Part shown: piece by piece, positions 18,147 through 26,811 of the stretch
Position numbering within the stretch: position 1 is the stretch's first letter
Layout of the letters: every line of letters begins with the position of its first letter
From: CAXBDP01 sp964598395
GTDB lineage: Bacteria; Bacteroidota; Bacteroidia; Cytophagales; Cyclobacteriaceae
Direction of reading: 5' to 3'
Length of the DNA: 64,000 nucleotides
Assembly: GCA_964598395.1 (NCBI GenBank)
Contig: CAZRBW010000003.1
Coordinates: forward strand, 46,513 to 110,512
Notes under the pieces: model-generated
What the model was told of the DNA's origin: nothing
Databases searched by the model: none
What the model saw: only the letters and a program-made list of their open reading frames with translations
Made by a program: the position numbers and the translations under genes

Positions 18147-20192
18147 ATGAAAAGGTTAAGCATATTTTTTAGTCTAATCGCTATTCTGTCTTTCAATGCT
18201 TTTGCGCAATCGCAAAGTAACGAGGCTATGGAGGTTTTACAACCTACGGAAGCTCAGATGAAGCAAACTGTGGTCGTTACCAATCTGCTAAACAATTACC
18301 ATTATCGTAAAACACCTCTTTCTGATTCTTTATCTCAAGTTGTTTTCGATCAATATTTATCTTCATTGGACAATGGTAAACTGTATTTCCAGCAATCTGA
18401 TATTGATGCATTTCAGCGATATAAGCTGCGATTGGACGATGACTTAAAAAGAGGAAATCTCGAAGCAGCCTATGTGATATTTGAGATATTTCGTCAGCGA
18501 ATGATCGATAGAATGGTCTATTTGAATGAAGTATTGGATGAGGGTTTTGACTTCTCAACCGAAGAATATTTTGATACCAAAGCTGAAAATGAAAAATATG
18601 CAAGTAGTCTTGCGGAATGGAATGAGCGTTGGAGAAAATACATGAAGTTACAAGCATTGAATTTGATGCTTGCTGATAGAGATTATGAAAGTGCAAAAGA
18701 AGTACTTAAAAAGAGATACAATACCATTAGCAGGACGCTAAGACAATATAGAAGTGAAGATGTATTTCAAGTTTATATGAATGCATTAACAGAAGCATTT
18801 GATCCGCATACAAGTTATTTTTCACCAATCACTGCTGAAAAATTTCAAGAGGAGATGAGTTTGACCTTTGAGGGAATTGGCGCAAGACTCCAAATGGAAG
18901 ATGAATACACAAAAATAGTTGAAGTAATCGCAGGTGGCCCGGCTTTTAAGAGTAAGGAGCTACAAGCAAATGATTTGATTGTAGGTGTAGGGCAAGGTGT
19001 AGATGGCGAAATTGAAGATGTGGTAGGTTGGAGACTTGATGATGTAGTAGCGCTAATCAAAGGCCCAAAAGGTACCAAAGTAAGATTGAAAATCAAGCCA
19101 GGTGAAGGTGGTATTAATGCGCCTCCAATGGAAGTGGTATTGGAGAGAGACCAAATAAAACTAGAAGATGAAGCTGCAAAAGCAGAATTGTTGCAAGTGG
19201 AGAGAAATGGGCGAAACTACAATGTGGGTGTAATTACGATTCCAAATTTCTATATGGATTTTGCTGCAGCCTCCAAAGGTGATCCAAATTACCGTAGCAC
19301 TACTCGCGATGTAAAAAGACTAATTACCGAACTACAAGAACAAAAGGTAGAAGGGATTATTATTGACTTGAGAAGAAATGGTGGAGGAGCTTTGCTTGAG
19401 GCTATTCAACTTACGGGACTTTTTGTAAATCAAGGTCCGGTTGTGCAAATCCGTAGTGGGAATGGGGCTGTGAGAGTAGAAGAAGATGACACGCCAAACG
19501 TATTTTATGATGGCCCATTAAGTGTACTAGTAGATAGATTTTCTGCATCAGCTTCTGAGATTTTTGCTGGAGCTATTCAAGATTATAAACGTGGTGTTGT
19601 AATAGGAGAAACTACATTTGGAAAAGGAACCGTACAGAATGTAATCGACCTTGAAACCTATTTACCTCAAGAAAGAGATAAATTAGGCCAGTTGAAATTC
19701 ACCCTAGGGATGTATTACAGAGTTAATGGCGAGAGTACTCAACAGAGAGGGGTTGTCCCTGATGTAAACCTTCCTTCAATTATGAGCGCGGAGGAATTTG
19801 GAGAAAGCTCAAGATCTAATGCATTGCCATTCGAAAAAATAAATCAAGCTAAGTTCAAACCAAACAATAAAATTGATACTGACTTGGTGAAAAACCTTAA
19901 CAATTATTTTGCTAACCGACTGAAAAATGAGCAAGACTTAAATAATTTGCTTGCTGAGATTGAAGACATTAAAAAGGAAAGAGCTGAAACACGTATTTCG
20001 CTGAACCTTGAGGTGCGAAAAGATCAAATTAAATTGGCTGAGCAAATAAGAACTGCCAGAAACAAACTAAGTGGAAATGTTGGCTCAAGTGAAATCAAAA
20101 ATGTGAAAGATAAAGCACCTCTTACTAATGACATTTACTTGAAAGAATCAGTGATGATAATGAGTGAGATGTTGTTTCGAAAGGTTGGTTAA
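18147..20192 (+). CDS. prc: Carboxy-terminal processing protease, Prc/Tsp type (S41A)
   Basis: 681 residues. A signal peptide (KRLSIFFSLIAILSFNAFAQ) places it in the periplasm. Domain order: N-terminal helical TSP_NTERM-like region (about 35-230), PDZ domain (about 240-330, SLTFEGIGARLQMEDEY onward), S41 protease core (about 345-550) and an alpha-helical C-terminal domain. The catalytic dyad is Ser468 (RFSASASEIFAG) and Lys493 (GETTFGKGTVQ). It degrades misfolded or tagged envelope proteins and trims C-termini. Followed by a strong terminator. Confidence 0.95.
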   Translation: MKRLSIFFSLIAILSFNAFAQSQSNEAMEVLQPTEAQMKQTVVVTNLLNNYHYRKTPLSDSLSQVVFDQYLSSLDNGKLYFQQSDIDAFQRYKLRLDDDLKRGNLEAAYVIFEIFRQRMIDRMVYLNEVLDEGFDFSTEEYFDTKAENEKYASSLAEWNERWRKYMKLQALNLMLADRDYESAKEVLKKRYNTISRTLRQYRSEDVFQVYMNALTEAFDPHTSYFSPITAEKFQEEMSLTFEGIGARLQMEDEYTKIVEVIAGGPAFKSKELQANDLIVGVGQGVDGEIEDVVGWRLDDVVALIKGPKGTKVRLKIKPGEGGINAPPMEVVLERDQIKLEDEAAKAELLQVERNGRNYNVGVITIPNFYMDFAAASKGDPNYRSTTRDVKRLITELQEQKVEGIIIDLRRNGGGALLEAIQLTGLFVNQGPVVQIRSGNGAVRVEEDDTPNVFYDGPLSVLVDRFSASASEIFAGAIQDYKRGVVIGETTFGKGTVQNVIDLETYLPQERDKLGQLKFTLGMYYRVNGESTQQRGVVPDVNLPSIMSAEEFGESSRSNALPFEKINQAKFKPNNKIDTDLVKNLNNYFANRLKNEQDLNNLLAEIEDIKKERAETRISLNLEVRKDQIKLAEQIRTARNKLSGNVGSSEIKNVKDKAPLTNDIYLKESVMIMSEMLFRKVG

Positions 20193-20202
20193 ATATTCTT
20201 TA

Positions 20203-20227
20203 AAAGGTGCTTTAAGCACCTTTTTTT
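20203..20227 (+). terminator. Terminator of the Prc protease gene
   Basis: Stem AAAAGGTGCTT / AAGCACCTTTT with a minimal loop, followed by further T residues; 10 bases after the stop codon. Confidence 0.9.
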
Positions 20228-20280
20228 ATTTGATAGTGTGCTACTCAGAGAAAATATTTATTTTCAAGAAATTCTTTAAT

Positions 20281-21921
20281 ATGAAAAATTCATCTATTCG
20301 CAGCGTTTCATGTGCTTGTGTTTATCTGCTTTTCGCAGTGACTTTTATCCTACCCAATTTCTCAGCCATTGCTATGCAAGAGCCAGATGCATTAAGTGCG
20401 GAATGGCATCGCGAAAGAAGAAATGAACTTCGTAAAATAATGCCTGAAAACTCCGTTGCCGTGCTTTTCTCGAATCCAGTGCGCAATAGAGCCAATGATG
20501 TCGATTACGACTATCATCAAGATCCAGATTTTTACTATCTCACTGGTTATAAAGAACCACACTCGGTACTATTGATTTTTTCTGAAATTCAATCTGATAC
20601 AAATGGGAATCAATTTGATGAAATGCTTTTTGCACAAGAAAGAAATCCACAAGCCGAAATGTGGAATGGGCGGAGATTAGGCGTAGAAGGTGTGAAGGAA
20701 AAGCTGGGATTCAAAATGGCTTTTAACGGCAAGGATTTTAAAGACCTACCGATCAATTTCAGTAATTTCGATAAGGTGCTATTTTTCAATTTCTTCAACG
20801 ATGTGCGAGATACCAGAGATGGTGCAGATTTATTTGATTTGATAAATACCTTCAAAGAAAAGGCTAGTTTCCCTGCCAATCATAGTGCTGATAAACAACG
20901 ACTCTATAACTTAATAAGAACAACAGATGCCAACAATCATAGCAATGTAGCCTCCACCATCGATCGTTCATTGAGTACGAATGAAAGTCTGAAATCTGAT
21001 AAAATATTATCTGATTATGCATTGAATTCTAATCCTGAAATTCGCTTAAAAATTGCTCAAACCTTACCGAAAGATAATTTGGATGGAACAGCTTTGGCAG
21101 GATTAATGGGGCAGTTGAGAGAAATAAAGACGCCAGAAGAGGTAGATTTGATGAGAAAGGCCGTAAGCATAAGCGCTCAAGGCCAAATTGAAGTTATGAA
21201 AGCCATGCATCCAGATATGTCGGAGCGGGAGGTTCAAGGAATTCATGAGTTTGTTTACAAAAAGTATGGATCAGAAGCGGTTGGCTATGGCTCAATCGTA
21301 GGTGCTGGAGAAAATGGGTGTATTCTTCATTACATAGAAAACAGTGACACCCAAGTTGGCGATAGACTTGTATTAATGGATTTGGGAGCACAATACAGAG
21401 GCTATACAGCAGATGTAACCCGTACAATTCCTGCAAATGGAAAATTTACCAATGAGGAAAGAGCCATTTACGATTTGGTATATGCAGCCCAAGAAGCTGG
21501 ATTTGCTGAATGTACTCCAGGCAACAACTTTAGAGCACCTCACTTGGCAGCAGCAAAAGTGATCAATGATGGATTAGTGAAATTGGGAATCATAAAGGAG
21601 GGTCAGCGTCATTCTTATTTTCCACATGGCACTTCTCATTATTTAGGCTTAGATGTGCACGATAGAGGCACTGGCGGAGTGTTTAGACCAAACACAGTTA
21701 TTACTGTTGAACCGGGCATTTATATCCCAGTGGGCAGTCCTTGCGATGAGAAATGGTGGGGAATTGCCGTACGAATTGAAGACGATATATTAATAACTGA
21801 AACGGGCTGGGAAAATCTTTCAGCAGCTGCACCAAGAAAGTCTACAGAAATAGAAGCAATGATGCAACAAGAAGGAATTTTTAGCAAAATCAGTCTACCT
21901 AACATAACTGATATAAAGTAA
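20281..21921 (+). CDS. pepP: Secreted Xaa-Pro aminopeptidase (M24B)
   Basis: 546 residues from MKNSSIRS. An upstream in-frame ATG at 20164 would overlap prc and the terminator, so it is rejected. Residues 1-36 resemble a signal peptide ending SAIAMQ. The AMP_N domain (about 40-190) precedes a pita-bread fold with metal ligands: Asp in LVLMDLGAQYRGYTADVTR (two), His in HYLGLDVHD, Glu in TVEPGIYIP and Glu in VRIEDDILIT. It removes N-terminal residues before proline, probably from periplasmic peptides. A strong hairpin follows the stop. Confidence 0.92.
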   Translation: MKNSSIRSVSCACVYLLFAVTFILPNFSAIAMQEPDALSAEWHRERRNELRKIMPENSVAVLFSNPVRNRANDVDYDYHQDPDFYYLTGYKEPHSVLLIFSEIQSDTNGNQFDEMLFAQERNPQAEMWNGRRLGVEGVKEKLGFKMAFNGKDFKDLPINFSNFDKVLFFNFFNDVRDTRDGADLFDLINTFKEKASFPANHSADKQRLYNLIRTTDANNHSNVASTIDRSLSTNESLKSDKILSDYALNSNPEIRLKIAQTLPKDNLDGTALAGLMGQLREIKTPEEVDLMRKAVSISAQGQIEVMKAMHPDMSEREVQGIHEFVYKKYGSEAVGYGSIVGAGENGCILHYIENSDTQVGDRLVLMDLGAQYRGYTADVTRTIPANGKFTNEERAIYDLVYAAQEAGFAECTPGNNFRAPHLAAAKVINDGLVKLGIIKEGQRHSYFPHGTSHYLGLDVHDRGTGGVFRPNTVITVEPGIYIPVGSPCDEKWWGIAVRIEDDILITETGWENLSAAAPRKSTEIEAMMQQEGIFSKISLPNITDIK

Positions 21922-21929
21922 TATCATCT

Positions 21930-21969
21930 TAATTCGGCAAATTGAGTGTCATCTCAATTTGCCGAATTA
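21930..21969. terminator. Strong 17-bp hairpin between pepP and the glycosyltransferase
   Basis: A perfect inverted repeat: left arm 21930-21946, loop TGTCAT, right arm 21953-21969, with the core AATTCGGCAAATTGAG. It begins 9 bases after the pepP stop and ends 18 bases before the next start. It is not followed by a clean T run (ATCCATTTTGG), so it may be a weak terminator, an attenuating leader hairpin or a protein-binding site. Confidence 0.7.
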
Positions 21970-21987
21970 TCCATTTTGGAACCAACC

Positions 21988-23109
21988 ATGGCCAAAAAGC
22001 TCACGATTTTACAATTGGTTACCCGACGGCAATATCGAGGTGCTGAAATGTTTGCCTCCAAACTGAGTGAGGGATTGGTAAGCCAAGGTTACAGGGTAAT
22101 TTTTCTTGGGCTTTATGCTCCACCTCCCGCTGATTTGCAACCTAAAGGTGCGGAATGCTACGATTTAAATGGAGATAGCTCTGGGTTTGTTTCACTCAAA
22201 TTATTAAAATCCCTCAAGAAATTTATCGCTGATAATCAGCCCGATGTCATCCAGGCAAATGGTTCTGATACTTTGAAGTATTCGGCACTTTGCAAAAGAC
22301 ATTTCCCTCGTATTCCACTAATCTATAGGCTAATATCTATGCCTTCTTATTGGATGGGTACCAACCCATTTAAGCGAATGGTTTATCGTTATTTTTATAG
22401 CAAAATTGATTTTGTAAGTGGAGTTGGGAGGCCAGCAATAGACCAATTGGTAGAGTTGATGAACTATCCTCCCGCCAATACCAATGTGATATATCGCGGT
22501 GTAGATGAGCATTTATTTGATAAAGAAATTTGTAGGCAAACGCTCAGAAATGAATTGAATATCTCGCAAACTGCAAAAGTTTTAATTACCGTAGGAGCAC
22601 TAAAAGACGAAAAGGATCACCATTTCATGATTAATGCTTTCGCCCAAATGAATCATTTTGATAAGGAACTTCATTTAGTTTTATTAGGAGAAGGTGCCTT
22701 GAAAAGTGACTTAGTAGCCAAGAGTAAATCTATCGGGTTTGAAAATAGAGTACATTTTGTTGGCTTTAAGGATAATGTAGGGGAATGGCTCGCTGGTGCA
22801 GATTTATTTCTGTTGACGAGTAAAATAGAAGGAGTGCCAGGTGTTGTGCTTGAGGCGGCAATTCAAAATATACCAACTCTGGCAATTGATGTTGGAGGAG
22901 TGCGGGAGGTAATAGAGCACGAGAAAACCGGAATTTCCTTGCATGAAAGGGATTTTAAATCTTTCGCATTTAAAGCGGATTATCTGCTAAGTCAGCCAAC
23001 TTTATTAGCCGAAATGGGAGCTAATGCCCGCCAATTGGTTATTGGAAAATTTGGCTTGTCTCGAGCCGTTAGAGAGTTTGAGGAGCTTTATTTGCGATTG
23101 CTCAATTGA
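21988..23109 (+). CDS. GT4-type glycosyltransferase
   Basis: 374 residues from MAKKLTILQLVTRRQYRGAE. The in-frame GTG at 21946 lies inside the hairpin and is rejected. Two Rossmann-like domains: the N-terminal acceptor half ends with a predicted GVDEHLF turn near residue 175, the C-terminal half carries the donor-binding motif VPGVVLEAAIQNIPTLAIDVGGVREVI (about residues 290-316) with the Glu that contacts the nucleotide sugar. Such enzymes build cell-surface glycans or glycolipids; neither donor nor acceptor can be read here. No other polysaccharide genes adjoin. It contains three octamer copies. Confidence 0.88.
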   Translation: MAKKLTILQLVTRRQYRGAEMFASKLSEGLVSQGYRVIFLGLYAPPPADLQPKGAECYDLNGDSSGFVSLKLLKSLKKFIADNQPDVIQANGSDTLKYSALCKRHFPRIPLIYRLISMPSYWMGTNPFKRMVYRYFYSKIDFVSGVGRPAIDQLVELMNYPPANTNVIYRGVDEHLFDKEICRQTLRNELNISQTAKVLITVGALKDEKDHHFMINAFAQMNHFDKELHLVLLGEGALKSDLVAKSKSIGFENRVHFVGFKDNVGEWLAGADLFLLTSKIEGVPGVVLEAAIQNIPTLAIDVGGVREVIEHEKTGISLHERDFKSFAFKADYLLSQPTLLAEMGANARQLVIGKFGLSRAVREFEELYLRLLN

Positions 23110-23114
23110 GCCAC

Positions 23115-23666
23115 TTAGTCTCTTTGAAACTCAATGAAATCACCCTCTGCAATGCCATATTTTTGGCAAAAGCCAGCAAGTGTTTCAACCACAAACATTG
23201 CAGGGTATTCAGAGGGCATAGTCTCCTCTGAATAAGGAATTGCATTTCTGTATATTTTAACTATTTCGCCAGTACTATTGGCATACATAATGTCCAAAGA
23301 CAATCTGGTATTTCTCATCCAAAAACCTTGTTCTTCTTCTTTGTCAAAAGTGAAGAGCATTCCTTGACTTTCCGTCATGGTAGTGCGATACATCAAGCCC
23401 TGCGCTCTTTTGATATCGTCATCCGCAATTTCAATGTCAATTCGACGGATTTCGCTGCCATCGGCTTTTTTGAATACTAATTCTCCTTGCTTCTTGAATG
23501 CAGGCTCAGTTTTAAGGCTGGATGAGTCATCGCTTCCTCCTTCGTAAAAGCTCAAAACTGAATAAATAATCATTAAAAGAATTAAAAGAGCTGCAAAAAT
23601 TATGGTTTTTTTGCCTGTATTTTTCTTAGTTGCCGGTCTTTGGATGTATGGTTTTTTCTCTCTCAT
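23115..23666 (-). CDS. DUF192-family membrane-anchored protein
   Basis: 183 residues. A basic N-terminus and one hydrophobic helix (about residues 20-40) are followed by an acidic linker and a DUF192 domain (about 63-180) with the family hallmarks RAQGLMYRTTMTESQGMLFTF, FWMRNTRLSLDIMYA and VVETLAGFCQKYGIAEGD. DUF192 function is not established. The gene follows the His-rich lipoprotein by 3 bases (same transcript) and its stop is 5 bases from that of the convergent glycosyltransferase. Confidence 0.88.
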   Translation of the reverse strand: MREKKPYIQRPATKKNTGKKTIIFAALLILLMIIYSVLSFYEGGSDDSSSLKTEPAFKKQGELVFKKADGSEIRRIDIEIADDDIKRAQGLMYRTTMTESQGMLFTFDKEEEQGFWMRNTRLSLDIMYANSTGEIVKIYRNAIPYSEETMPSEYPAMFVVETLAGFCQKYGIAEGDFIEFQRD

Positions 23667-23669
23667 GAT

Positions 23670-24209
23670 TTATTCATCGATATTTTCGGAAGCACTAGTT
23701 ACATACTGTTGGCATTGAACAAGTAATTGCGCCGCTTTAGCTTGAATGGTTTGGATTATATTTCTCTGCTCTTTTTGAAGCTCAAGCATTTGGTTTGGAA
23801 GAATATCCACCGCATTATTACTTCCATGATTATGGTCATGTCCTTCATGGTCATGATCATGTTCTTCGCCAGGTATTTCTACTTCTATAAGTTCTGCTTT
23901 CCAGTTGTTCAGCTCTTCTTCTACCGTTTCAATTTCTAGTAATAGTCCTTTAATTTTTTCCACCTCTTCTTGGGCTATTTCATCAGCCTGACTTTCACTA
24001 TTGTTGGACAGTGCCACTTGCATGAAATTTTTATGTTCAGCAATTTGGGCCATCATTGCATCAACTTGACCTTGAATAGAATATGCTTCATCATGAATGA
24101 CTTTGGCTTCATTCAACGTCGCTAATTCATCTTCGCTTAATCCGCTGCTTGTGCACGCAGAAATTACCAAAATTAAAAGGGCTGAAAAAAGGATATTGAC
24201 TCTATTCAT
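23670..24209 (-). CDS. Coiled-coil lipoprotein with a His/Asp-rich segment
   Basis: 179 residues. Signal peptide with lipobox VISAC (Cys about residue 19). Two long helices with coiled-coil character (about 30-110 and 135-175) are joined by a segment EEHDHDHEGHDHNHG (about residues 114-128) holding six His and several Asp/Glu. Such stretches bind zinc, nickel or copper in metal chaperones and transporters. I recognise no family. Pairing with the DUF192 gene suggests an envelope function, possibly metal handling (inference). Confidence 0.75.
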   Translation of the reverse strand: MNRVNILFSALLILVISACTSSGLSEDELATLNEAKVIHDEAYSIQGQVDAMMAQIAEHKNFMQVALSNNSESQADEIAQEEVEKIKGLLLEIETVEEELNNWKAELIEVEIPGEEHDHDHEGHDHNHGSNNAVDILPNQMLELQKEQRNIIQTIQAKAAQLLVQCQQYVTSASENIDE

Positions 24210-24262
24210 GTTTGCAAAATTTTTAGGCCATCACAAATTTACTAATTTATCTAATCTAACTA

Positions 24263-25159
24263 TTACCTCGAATGGATTTCTTCTTTTTGGAAGTGATCCT
24301 TGTTACTTGCTTCCATTGGTTTTGGGTATTTCCATCTGCGATGAGACCACAGCCAATCTGACGGGTTTTCGCGAGTGCTTTTTTCCAGCAAATTAATATA
24401 TCCATCTAAGATCGGAAACTCACTTGTATTTCCGTCCTCTACAGTTATTTGCTTATATTCTGCTATGTAGTGGCCTCTTTTGACCCGACGCATGCTGTTC
24501 ATAAATACTGGCCATTTGGTAAACTTAGCTAACTGCTCAGGCCCAAGGTAAAATGCTGTATCTCTACCCAAAAATTTCGCCCAATATTTTTCAGTGGCTT
24601 GTATAGGCAATTGATCAGCTACCATAGCAACATCACGTTGGAGTTTTCTGCGTTTTACGAGCTCTCGAACCGTTTCATCTTTAGCTATTGGAGTGCCACC
24701 AAAACGAGATCTTACTTCCATGATAAATTTGTCCACTCCCTTGTTTTTTAGTGGTTTGTACACAGGATCTATCGGGTAGTTTAGCTCCATGGTGCTTGCC
24801 AACAGCATCCATTCCCAATTTCCTGTATGCCCAGTAAAGATGAAAGCAGGACTTCCATTGTCATGACACTTTTTGATTTTATCCAATCCTATTATATCAA
24901 CTCTCTTTTGGATTTCGGTGTAAGATAGATTGTGCGCTTTTATTGTCTCAATAGCCAAGTCACAGAGATTTCGGTAAAATTGTTTGGCGATCTTTTTCTT
25001 TTCTGCCTTGCTTTTTTCGGGAAAGCAAAGAGCCAGATTTTCCTTTACCACAGGTCTTCTGTATCGGATTATGTAATAGATAATTAGGTACAAGAAGTCG
25101 GAAACTCCATAGAGTATCGAAAGAGGTAGTTTCGAAATTAGGGTGAGAAACCTGTACAT
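24263..25159 (-). CDS. Lysophospholipid acyltransferase family (lipid A acyltransferase, LpxL/HtrB-like)
   Basis: 298 residues from MYRFLTLISKLPLSILYGVSD; an upstream in-frame ATG at 25192 would add 11 residues and is less likely. One N-terminal membrane helix, then the catalytic H(X)4E motif in FTGHTGNWEWM (about residue 116), the second motif with PVYKPLKNKGVDKFIMEVRSRFGG and VADQLP further on. It should transfer a secondary acyl chain to lipid A in the inner membrane. Divergent from the nitroreductase gene. Confidence 0.88.
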   Translation of the reverse strand: MYRFLTLISKLPLSILYGVSDFLYLIIYYIIRYRRPVVKENLALCFPEKSKAEKKKIAKQFYRNLCDLAIETIKAHNLSYTEIQKRVDIIGLDKIKKCHDNGSPAFIFTGHTGNWEWMLLASTMELNYPIDPVYKPLKNKGVDKFIMEVRSRFGGTPIAKDETVRELVKRRKLQRDVAMVADQLPIQATEKYWAKFLGRDTAFYLGPEQLAKFTKWPVFMNSMRRVKRGHYIAEYKQITVEDGNTSEFPILDGYINLLEKSTRENPSDWLWSHRRWKYPKPMEASNKDHFQKEEIHSR

Positions 25160-25209
25160 GGGCGGAAAATTACATATTTTCGGCCTATCCATTTCAAAGA
25201 TTCTTAATT

Positions 25210-25938
25210 ATGGTTGGAAAAGAGGTTGAAGTATTCACTAAAATCATTGAAAATCGTCGCTCAGTGCGCAAGTATATGCCTGATGTTGAAATACCCAATG
25301 AGGTGATAGAACGATCCGTAAGCTGCGCTAGCTTGGCACCAAATAGTAGCAATTTACAGCTTTGGGAATTTCATAGGGTTAAATCAGCTAAACTGTTAAG
25401 AGAGCTTATCCCATATTGTATGAAGCAAAATGCGGCAAAAACGGCTTCTGAATTGATGGTGGTAGTAGTTCGCAAAGATTTGTGGAGAAGTAGGAGAGAA
25501 GCCCTACTTGAACCTATTATGAAGCAAAAGGATTTGCCTGAAAAGCAAAAGAAAATGGTTGCCAAATATTACAGGAAGCTAATTCCCATTTTTTACACGA
25601 ACGATTGGTTCAATATCGCTGGTTTATTGAGAAAAATCACAGCCTTTTCCATTGGTCTTTTCAAGCCTATAGTGCGGGAGGTTGGTTATGCTGATGTCCG
25701 AGTTACTGCACACAAAAGCGCTGCATTGGCAGCTATGAACTTTATGAATAGCATTAGCGCCGAAGGATACGACTCATGCCCAATGGAAGGGATGGATTCC
25801 TCCCGCATCAAAAGGGCTTTGGGGTTGCCCAATTCGGCTGAGATAAATATGGTGATTTCTCTAGGCAAACGCTTACCAGAGGGCGTGTATGGAGAGCGAT
25901 GGAGAGTGCCACAAACTGAAGTGTACTTTGAACATTAA
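25210..25938 (+). CDS. Nitroreductase-family flavoprotein
   Basis: 242 residues. The N-terminal RRSVRKYMPDVEIPNEVIERSVSCASLAPNSSNLQLWEF is the FMN-phosphate and flavin-binding signature; GMDSSRIKRALGLP and VISLGKR near the end are the usual C-terminal flavin contacts. A helical insertion (about residues 85-155) is longer than in minimal family members and contains basic residues and a hydrophobic patch (IAGLLRKITAFSIGLFKP). Substrate unknown: quinones, nitroaromatics or enones are family options. Confidence 0.85.
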   Translation: MVGKEVEVFTKIIENRRSVRKYMPDVEIPNEVIERSVSCASLAPNSSNLQLWEFHRVKSAKLLRELIPYCMKQNAAKTASELMVVVVRKDLWRSRREALLEPIMKQKDLPEKQKKMVAKYYRKLIPIFYTNDWFNIAGLLRKITAFSIGLFKPIVREVGYADVRVTAHKSAALAAMNFMNSISAEGYDSCPMEGMDSSRIKRALGLPNSAEINMVISLGKRLPEGVYGERWRVPQTEVYFEH

Positions 25939-25961
25939 AAGGAATTGTTTATCTTAATTGC

Positions 25962-26723
25962 ATGATTTCCAAACTAAAAGAAATTTTATTCATAGATATT
26001 GAAACTGTAAGTGCCAAAGCAGAATTCGATGAAATGGATGAAAGACTGCAAAAGCAATGGAAAAAAAAGGCTAATTTCTTTAAACAAGAAGAAAAAGAAC
26101 CAGCCGAATTGTATAAAGATAAAGCCGCTATTTATTCAGAATTTGGTCAAATTGTATGCCTAGGAATGGGCTTTTTGCGAGAAAAGGACGGAGAATTCGT
26201 TTTACGCTTGGGAGAGCTTTCTGGAAAGGATGAGAAGGATCTATTAGAGAAGTTTGCCAAGCTTTTGGATGAACAATTTCCTAAAAACCAGCCAAGACTC
26301 TGTGCCCACAATGGATTCGAATTTGACTTTCCGTATATCTGCCGACGAATGCGAGTGCATGGAATTCCTTTGCCTAGTTCGCTTGCCTTACTCATCAATG
26401 CCAAGCCTTGGACCAACCCGCATATCGATACCATGGAAATGTGGAAGTTTGGTGATCGAAAGCATTTTACTTCCTTGGACTTAATGGCGACTATTTTTGA
26501 TGTGGAAACTAGCAAAAGCGATATCGATGGAAGTCTGGTTTCTCATGTATATCATGTTGATGATGATTTGCCGAGAATCACAAGATATTGCATTCGCGAT
26601 GTAGAAGTACTCACACGTGTGTATCTCAAATTAGCTGGCCTCGATTTGGAAATAAGTTCTGTGGAATATCCAGATTCCTACTTTGAAGCTGAAGATCAAA
26701 ACCCTCCCGCCGATTTAGCATAA
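25962..26723 (+). CDS. PolB-like DEDDy 3'-5' exonuclease
   Basis: 253 residues. It has the exonuclease motifs of the PolB proofreading domain without the polymerase: Exo I LFIDIETVS (about 9-17, Asp and Glu), Exo II CAHNGFEFDFPYICRRM (about 113-129) and Exo III YCIRDVEVL (about 209-217, Tyr and Asp). It is expected to trim single-stranded DNA 3' ends; the exact role of these stand-alone proteins is not settled. It follows the nitroreductase by 23 bases and may share its transcript. The C-terminus ends in an octamer copy (PPADLA). Confidence 0.9.
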   Translation: MISKLKEILFIDIETVSAKAEFDEMDERLQKQWKKKANFFKQEEKEPAELYKDKAAIYSEFGQIVCLGMGFLREKDGEFVLRLGELSGKDEKDLLEKFAKLLDEQFPKNQPRLCAHNGFEFDFPYICRRMRVHGIPLPSSLALLINAKPWTNPHIDTMEMWKFGDRKHFTSLDLMATIFDVETSKSDIDGSLVSHVYHVDDDLPRITRYCIRDVEVLTRVYLKLAGLDLEISSVEYPDSYFEAEDQNPPADLA

Positions 26724-26811
26724 TACAATTCTGCCATCCTGTCACTTCTTTGCTTGTGGTACAGGAATTGGGATTGACGGTCATCGTCTAATCAACAAAA
26801 GAATATATATT

